Shown: piece by piece, positions 59,905-64,000 of the stretch
Numbering within the stretch: position 1 is the stretch's first letter
Layout: each line of letters starts with the position of its first letter
NCBI GenBank assembly: GCA_016793165.1
Contig: JAEULA010000052.1
Span: forward strand, 44,405 to 108,404
DNA length: 64,000 nt
Reading direction: 5' to 3'
Origin: Alphaproteobacteria bacterium
GTDB lineage: Bacteria > Pseudomonadota > Alphaproteobacteria > CACIAM-22H2
The notes under the pieces: model-generated
Database searches by the model: none
Seen by the model: the letters and a program-made list of their open reading frames with translations, nothing else
What the model was told of the DNA's origin: nothing
Made by a program: the position numbers and the translations under genes

Positions 59905-61464
59905 TCATGCCGCCGAGGCGGGCGGCGTCCAGGTCACGCCGTCGTCGATCGGCAGCACCGGTCGCTGCAGGCGCGCCCAGGGGAAGCGTGACAGCACCGG
60001 GCTGGTGAGGCCCGGGCAGTCGACCTCGACGATCTGGCCGTGATCGAAGAACTCGTCGAAGCCGCCGCGGAAATGCCCGCGCGACTTGACGATCACGACG
60101 CGCGCCTTGGCGATGTCCAGTCCGAAGCTCTCGAAGAAGATCGGGTCTGCGCATTGCGTGCGCTGGGTGATGACGACGGCGGTGATGCCGCCGATGTCGA
60201 TCGCGGCCGAGGGGCCGAGATCGATGCGCGTGCCGGCGAAGATGCCGCGCCGCCCGGTGACCCGACCGTCGGTGAGCGCGCGGACCGTCGCCGTCGCCGC
60301 GAACGGCTTGGAGAACTCGCTCGGCTCGTCCCGGTTGAAGCGCGCGGTGAAGCGGGCCCCGACACCGAGACGATGCGCCTCCGCGGCGAGGGCCGGATCG
60401 TTGATGACGCCGATCAGCGCATTCGACACGCCTGCGGCGTGGAAGGCCTCGAGGATCCACATCGTGTTGCCGCGCGCGCCGCCACCGGGGTTGTCGGCAA
60501 CGTCGGCGAAGCAGCGCGCCGGCAGGCCGGCATCGCGGGAAGCGGCGAGGGCGATCGCGGTGGCGTCGGCGAGGCTCGTCAGCCGAGCGCGGAACTTCTC
60601 GCGATTGCGCCAGCCGAGCTCGGCGATCTCGCGCGCGAGCGCGTCGGCGAGCGGCTTGGCGTCGCGCTCGGCCGAGACGATGACGGCGAGCCCGTTCTTG
60701 GACGTGTCGGCATAGGCGAAGCCGCCCATCACCGACACGTTGAGGATTCGCCCGGCATAGGGCGGCTCTGCAATGCGCCTCTGGCCGAGATCGATCATCT
60801 CGCCGTAGGGCCGGAGCGGGGCGGCCGGCGCCGTAAGCATCGTCACGGTCGGCGGGATGATCGGCAGCCGGATGAAGGATCTGGCGGTGCGCTTGCCGGC
60901 AAGCAGCGCGCGGACGTGCCGGGCGCATTCCTCGCCGCGCTCGCGCATGTCGAGATGCGGATTGGTCCGATAGCCGACGAAGACGTCGACCGAATCGACC
61001 ATCCGCGCCGAGACGTTGGCGTGCAGGTCGAAGCTGGCCACGACCGGTACATCCGGCCCCACGATCAAGCGCACCATCGCGAGGGCCGCGCCGTCGGGAT
61101 CCTCTTCGCCCTCCGCCAGGCCCGCGCCATGCATCATCGCGTAGACGGCGTCGAGCCGGCCCGCCGCCTCCAGGCCACGCTTCCAGGTGGCCATCATCTC
61201 GGCGAAGAGTGCGGCGTCGACCGGGCCGCCGGGCTCGGCGCAACACAACAGCGTCGGGACCGGCGTCCAGGGGCCGGCGGCGTCCATCGCGCGCACGAAG
61301 CCCGGCATTTCGCCCAGCGATGTCGGCGCTGCCGCACGGGCGTCGGCAACGATCGCGTCGCCCTCGAGCCAGGTCCGCTGGGTGAAGTCGGACCGCCGGG
61401 CGACCGGCGACCATTTGTTGCATTCGATCGAGAAGCCGAGCAGCGCGATGCGCGGAGACGCCAT
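59905..61464 (-). CDS. M81 family (MlrC-like) metallopeptidase
   Basis: 519 residues from ATG 61464 (GAGG upstream). M81 motifs: LLGFSIECNKWSPVA, YAMMHGAGLAEGEEDPDGA, VASFDLHANVSARM (zinc motif), PHLDMRERGEECARH, and C-terminal DVADNPGGGARGNTMWILEAF and KSRGHFRGGFDEFF. Paralogous to the enzyme at 56999-58480 but clearly diverged, so they likely have different substrates. Cotranscribed with the PLP enzyme. Confidence 0.93.
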   Translation of the reverse strand: MASPRIALLGFSIECNKWSPVARRSDFTQRTWLEGDAIVADARAAAPTSLGEMPGFVRAMDAAGPWTPVPTLLCCAEPGGPVDAALFAEMMATWKRGLEAAGRLDAVYAMMHGAGLAEGEEDPDGAALAMVRLIVGPDVPVVASFDLHANVSARMVDSVDVFVGYRTNPHLDMRERGEECARHVRALLAGKRTARSFIRLPIIPPTVTMLTAPAAPLRPYGEMIDLGQRRIAEPPYAGRILNVSVMGGFAYADTSKNGLAVIVSAERDAKPLADALAREIAELGWRNREKFRARLTSLADATAIALAASRDAGLPARCFADVADNPGGGARGNTMWILEAFHAAGVSNALIGVINDPALAAEAHRLGVGARFTARFNRDEPSEFSKPFAATATVRALTDGRVTGRRGIFAGTRIDLGPSAAIDIGGITAVVITQRTQCADPIFFESFGLDIAKARVVIVKSRGHFRGGFDEFFDHGQIVEVDCPGLTSPVLSRFPWARLQRPVLPIDDGVTWTPPASAA

Positions 61465-61595
61465 TTCCAGCCTCGTGGCAGTTGTGTTCCCTCCGCCGCG
61501 TGCAGCGGCGACATGCAAGGCTAGCATGCGCAGGCGCGTGCACGTCACCGGCCGGACGTGGCAACCTGACTGGCGGACGGCAAGGGAGTGAGCGC

Positions 61596-62495
61596 ATGCG
61601 CGGTTGCGTGGTGAAGGGTCGGCCGGTTCCCGAGAGCCTCGTGGGCGAGCTTCGCGACTCGGCGTCGCTGCTCGACGCGCCGGTGGAACTGCGCCGACGC
61701 CTGCAGGAGGACGGCTACCTCTTCCTGCGCGGGGCGCTCGACAGGGACAAGGTGCTTGCCGCGCGTCGCGAGGTGCTCGCGCGATTGGAGGCGGTCGGCG
61801 AGATCGCGCCCGGAAGCGACATCTTCACCGGCCGCTCCGAGCGCAAGGCGAAGGAGCCGGACCTCGGTCGCTTCTGGCGTTCGGTGAGCGAGGGCCCGCG
61901 GTTGCGGGCCACGACGCATGGCGCGGCGGTCGAGCGGATCCTCGGGGCGGTCGCCGACGAGCCGGTGCGCGGAATGGACTACGTCTTCCTGCGCGTCGGC
62001 GTCCCCGGTCGCGCGACCGGCGTGCATTTCGACTATCCGTTCTTCACGCGGCTTCACGACCGTGTCTGGACGGTGTGGACGCCGATCGGCGACGTGCCGG
62101 TCTCGCGTGGTCCGGTCGTCGTGGTCGAGAACTCGCACCGGTTCAAGGATCTCATCGACGATCTGGTCGGCTTCGACATCGTGCGCGATACGCATCGCAA
62201 GGCCGATCTCGGGATGGATGCGATGGAACTCGCCCAGGCGCGGGGCACGCGGCTGCTCACTGCAGACTTCCGGGCCGGCGACGTCGTCCTGTTCGGGATG
62301 TACCTGGCGCATGGAAGCCTCGATCACCACGACGACAGCGGCGTCGTGCGCGTCTCGACCGACGTGCGCTGGCAGCCGGCGCGGCTGCCGACGGATCCGC
62401 GCTATTTCGGCGACAACCCCACGGGCACGACCGGCGCGGGCTACGCCGAGCTCAATGGCGCAAAGCCGCTCGACGTGAACTGGCACGTGCGGTGA
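61596..62495 (+). CDS. Phytanoyl-CoA dioxygenase (PhyH) family oxygenase
   Basis: 299 residues, ATG 61596 with GGGAGTG. Fe(II)/2-oxoglutarate fold: RRRLQEDGYLFLRGALDRDKV, GVHFDYPFFTRLHDRVWTVWTPIGD (His-x-Asp iron ligands), GPVVVVENSHRF, FRAGDVVLFGMYLAHGSLDH (distal His region) and VRVSTDVRWQPA (Arg for 2-oxoglutarate). Hydroxylates small molecules; substrate unknown. Divergent from the M81 gene. Confidence 0.9.
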   Translation: MRGCVVKGRPVPESLVGELRDSASLLDAPVELRRRLQEDGYLFLRGALDRDKVLAARREVLARLEAVGEIAPGSDIFTGRSERKAKEPDLGRFWRSVSEGPRLRATTHGAAVERILGAVADEPVRGMDYVFLRVGVPGRATGVHFDYPFFTRLHDRVWTVWTPIGDVPVSRGPVVVVENSHRFKDLIDDLVGFDIVRDTHRKADLGMDAMELAQARGTRLLTADFRAGDVVLFGMYLAHGSLDHHDDSGVVRVSTDVRWQPARLPTDPRYFGDNPTGTTGAGYAELNGAKPLDVNWHVR

Positions 62496-62501
62496 CGCAT
62501 G

Positions 62502-62545
62502 ACGCCGCCTGCCTTCGCGCGCCGCCGCGCGAAGGCAGGCGGCGT
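62502..62545 (+). terminator. 20-bp perfect inverted repeat after phyH-like gene
   Basis: Arms 62502-62521 and 62526-62545 are exact complements with a 4-nt loop, 6 nt after the stop codon. One of the strongest stems in the window; no U-tract. Likely transcription end or a barrier to the convergent TRAP gene. Confidence 0.7.
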
Positions 62546-62739
62546 GCGGTCCCGTCTGGCGTAGGTCGCCGAGGCGTGGGCGGGACGGGCGTCTAGGGTC
62601 GTGCCAGCTCGATCCGAAGACGGTGCCCCCGGCTCGGCATGCGCGACCGCTGCGATGCCTGCGTCCAGTCGGCGCGGCGCGCCCAACGGCGGGTGGCGAC
62701 GATCGACGTGCGCGGCCGCCGTCGCTTCGACCGCTTCCG

Positions 62740-64000
62740 TCAGTTGTTCATCAGCGACGGCAGCCAGGTCACCAGCGACGGGAAGTAGGCGACGAGAAAG
62801 ACCACCACCATCCACGCGGCGGTGTAGGGGAACAGCATCGAGAACGTCTTGTTGTAGTCGACGCCCGCGATCTTGCTCGCGACCATGGCGAGGATCCCGA
62901 CCGGCGGCGTCACCGAGCCGACGACGAGCATCATGATCACGACGATCCCGATATGGGTCGGATCGTAGGAGAAGTGGCGGATCATCGGCGTGAGCACGGG
63001 GACGGTGATGATCAATGCCGGCACCGGCTCGAGGAAGGTGCCGAGCAGGAAGAAGAAGAAGATCAGGATCAGGATCGCGACCTTGGGATCGGCGGTCACC
63101 GAGAGCATCAGCTGCAGGGCCAGCTGGGCCGCGCCGGCACGCGCGAGGATCCAGCTGAACAGCGCCGCCCCGCCGATGGTCACGAGCGCCGCGGCGGTCG
63201 TGTTGGCGGCATTGGCGAAGTTCTCGAACAGCGAATGCCCGGTATGCCGGCGCAGGACCAGGCCGAAGGCGAGCGCGTAAAGCGCCGCGACCGCACCCGC
63301 TTCGGTCGGCGTGAAGACGCCGCCGAGGATGCCGCCGATGATGATCATCGGCATGACGAGGGCCGGAATCGCGCGCTGCGCCGAGGCGACCATCTCCGCT
63401 GCCGGCGCCCTCGGCACCGGCTTGGCGCCGGCGCGGGGCGCGAGGAACCAGGTCAGGATGAACATCGAGATGCCGGCCAGCACGCCGGGGATGGCGCCGC
63501 CGAGGAACAGCGAGCCGATCGATACGCCGCTGACGGAGCCGTAGATCACGGCGATGACCGACGGCGGGATGATCGGCGCCATCATCGAGGCGCAGGACGT
63601 GACGGCGACGCAGAAGTCGGCACGGTAGCCCTCCCTCTTCATCGCCGGGATCATCACCGAGCCGATCGCGGCGAGGTCGGCGAGCGCCGAGCCGGACACC
63701 GCGGCCATGAACATGTTGGTCAGGATGTTCGCCTGGGCGAGGCCGCCCCGCACATGGCCGATGAGCGCGCGCGACAGCGCGACCAGCCGCTCCGTGATCC
63801 CGCTGACGCTCATCAGCTCGCCGGCGAGGATGAACAGCGGCACGGCGAGCAGCGCGAAGCCGTCGATCGCCTGATAGAAGCTCTGCGCCAGCTGAAGGAC
63901 CGGCACCTGGCCTTCCCAGAGCATCGCGAGCGCGGCGGCAAGGCCCATCGCATGCGCGATCGGCACGCCGATGCACATGAGGATGGTGAACAGCACCAGC
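62740..64000 (-). CDS. dctM: TRAP transporter large permease (DctM), 5' end beyond window
   Basis: At least 420 residues; the true start lies past the window edge. About a dozen helices with DctM motifs: FALLAVPLFILAGELMS, MAAVSGSALADLAAIGSVMIP, PPSVIAVIYGSVSG, GGVFTPTEAGAVAALYA, FFFFLLGTFLEPVPALIITVPVLTP, GSVTPPVGILAMVAS. Uptake of C4-dicarboxylates or other organic acids with a periplasmic binding protein and DctQ, presumably encoded outside. Convergent with the PhyH-like gene. Confidence 0.93.
   Translation of the reverse strand, partial: LVLFTILMCIGVPIAHAMGLAAALAMLWEGQVPVLQLAQSFYQAIDGFALLAVPLFILAGELMSVSGITERLVALSRALIGHVRGGLAQANILTNMFMAAVSGSALADLAAIGSVMIPAMKREGYRADFCVAVTSCASMMAPIIPPSVIAVIYGSVSGVSIGSLFLGGAIPGVLAGISMFILTWFLAPRAGAKPVPRAPAAEMVASAQRAIPALVMPMIIIGGILGGVFTPTEAGAVAALYALAFGLVLRRHTGHSLFENFANAANTTAAALVTIGGAALFSWILARAGAAQLALQLMLSVTADPKVAILILIFFFFLLGTFLEPVPALIITVPVLTPMIRHFSYDPTHIGIVVIMMLVVGSVTPPVGILAMVASKIAGVDYNKTFSMLFPYTAAWMVVVFLVAYFPSLVTWLPSLMNN

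Overview
The window looks like a chromosomal segment of a high-GC alphaproteobacterium. The evidence is the GC-rich third codon positions, a DUF1328/CsbD/PRC-barrel stress gene set, HisKA_2-type histidine kinase, an EcfG-like ECF sigma factor, osmoregulated periplasmic glucan genes, Ku/LigD and a TRAP transporter. I cannot resolve the order or genus. There are about 71 supported genes or gene fragments, one intact tRNA-Arg, and no rRNA, CRISPR array, transposase or integrase that I could recognise.

Layout. Positions 1-9783 are ordinary chromosomal genes, nearly all on the minus strand: a secreted protein cut by the window edge, a DUF547 protein, a trans-aconitate-methyltransferase-like enzyme, a histidine kinase, an FAD disulfide oxidoreductase overlapping a TVP38/TMEM64 membrane protein, a DUF6134-like protein, an EamA transporter overlapping xanthine phosphoribosyltransferase, a DUF4864 protein and a lipoprotein. 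A tRNA-Arg(ACG) follows at 10008-10084.

Positions 10.9-50.7 kb form a dense stress region. It holds a YGQGG-repeat low-complexity protein, a ferritin-like protein, a HisKA_2 kinase, many small membrane proteins (DUF3309, DUF883-like, DUF1269-like, DUF1328, DUF6496, and a 23-residue peptide), an SbmA/YddA-type ABC protein, AI-2E and YihY/BrkB membrane proteins, three PRC-barrel domains in two proteins, a class III cyclase, an AsmA-like protein, a hemerythrin, an EcfG-like sigma factor, mdoGH with a DUF421 protein, Ku and LigD, a CsbD-like protein, an M48 lipoprotein protease, a large catalase, and a soluble glucose/sorbosone-dehydrogenase-like protein. The strongest pattern is regulatory: 19 exact copies of GGAAC-N16/17-CGTT, the alphaproteobacterial EcfG (general stress response) promoter motif, each sit just upstream of one of these genes in the right orientation. 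A further exact copy lies in a gene-free stretch, and several one-mismatch copies are also well placed. Fewer than one exact copy is expected by chance in the window. Many are divergent pairs with 12-28 bp between their -35 elements. The sigma factor has such a promoter itself.

Positions 50.7-56.0 kb encode a heme-copper oxidase operon: a CtaG-like assembly protein, a cytochrome c with three CxxCH motifs, subunit II with a fused heme c domain, and a fused subunit I-III. At 56281-56328 is a 48-bp sequence about 81% identical to the 3' part of the tRNA-Arg at 10 kb, in the same orientation. The two bracket the stress region and its GC appears lower than the flanks in the few lines I counted, so an old genomic island is possible but unproven.

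Positions 56.5-64.0 kb return to very GC-rich genes: a response regulator, two M81 (MlrC-like) metallopeptidases flanking a DUF3303 protein and a D-threonine-aldolase-like PLP enzyme, a phytanoyl-CoA-dioxygenase-like protein, and a TRAP transporter large permease cut by the window edge.
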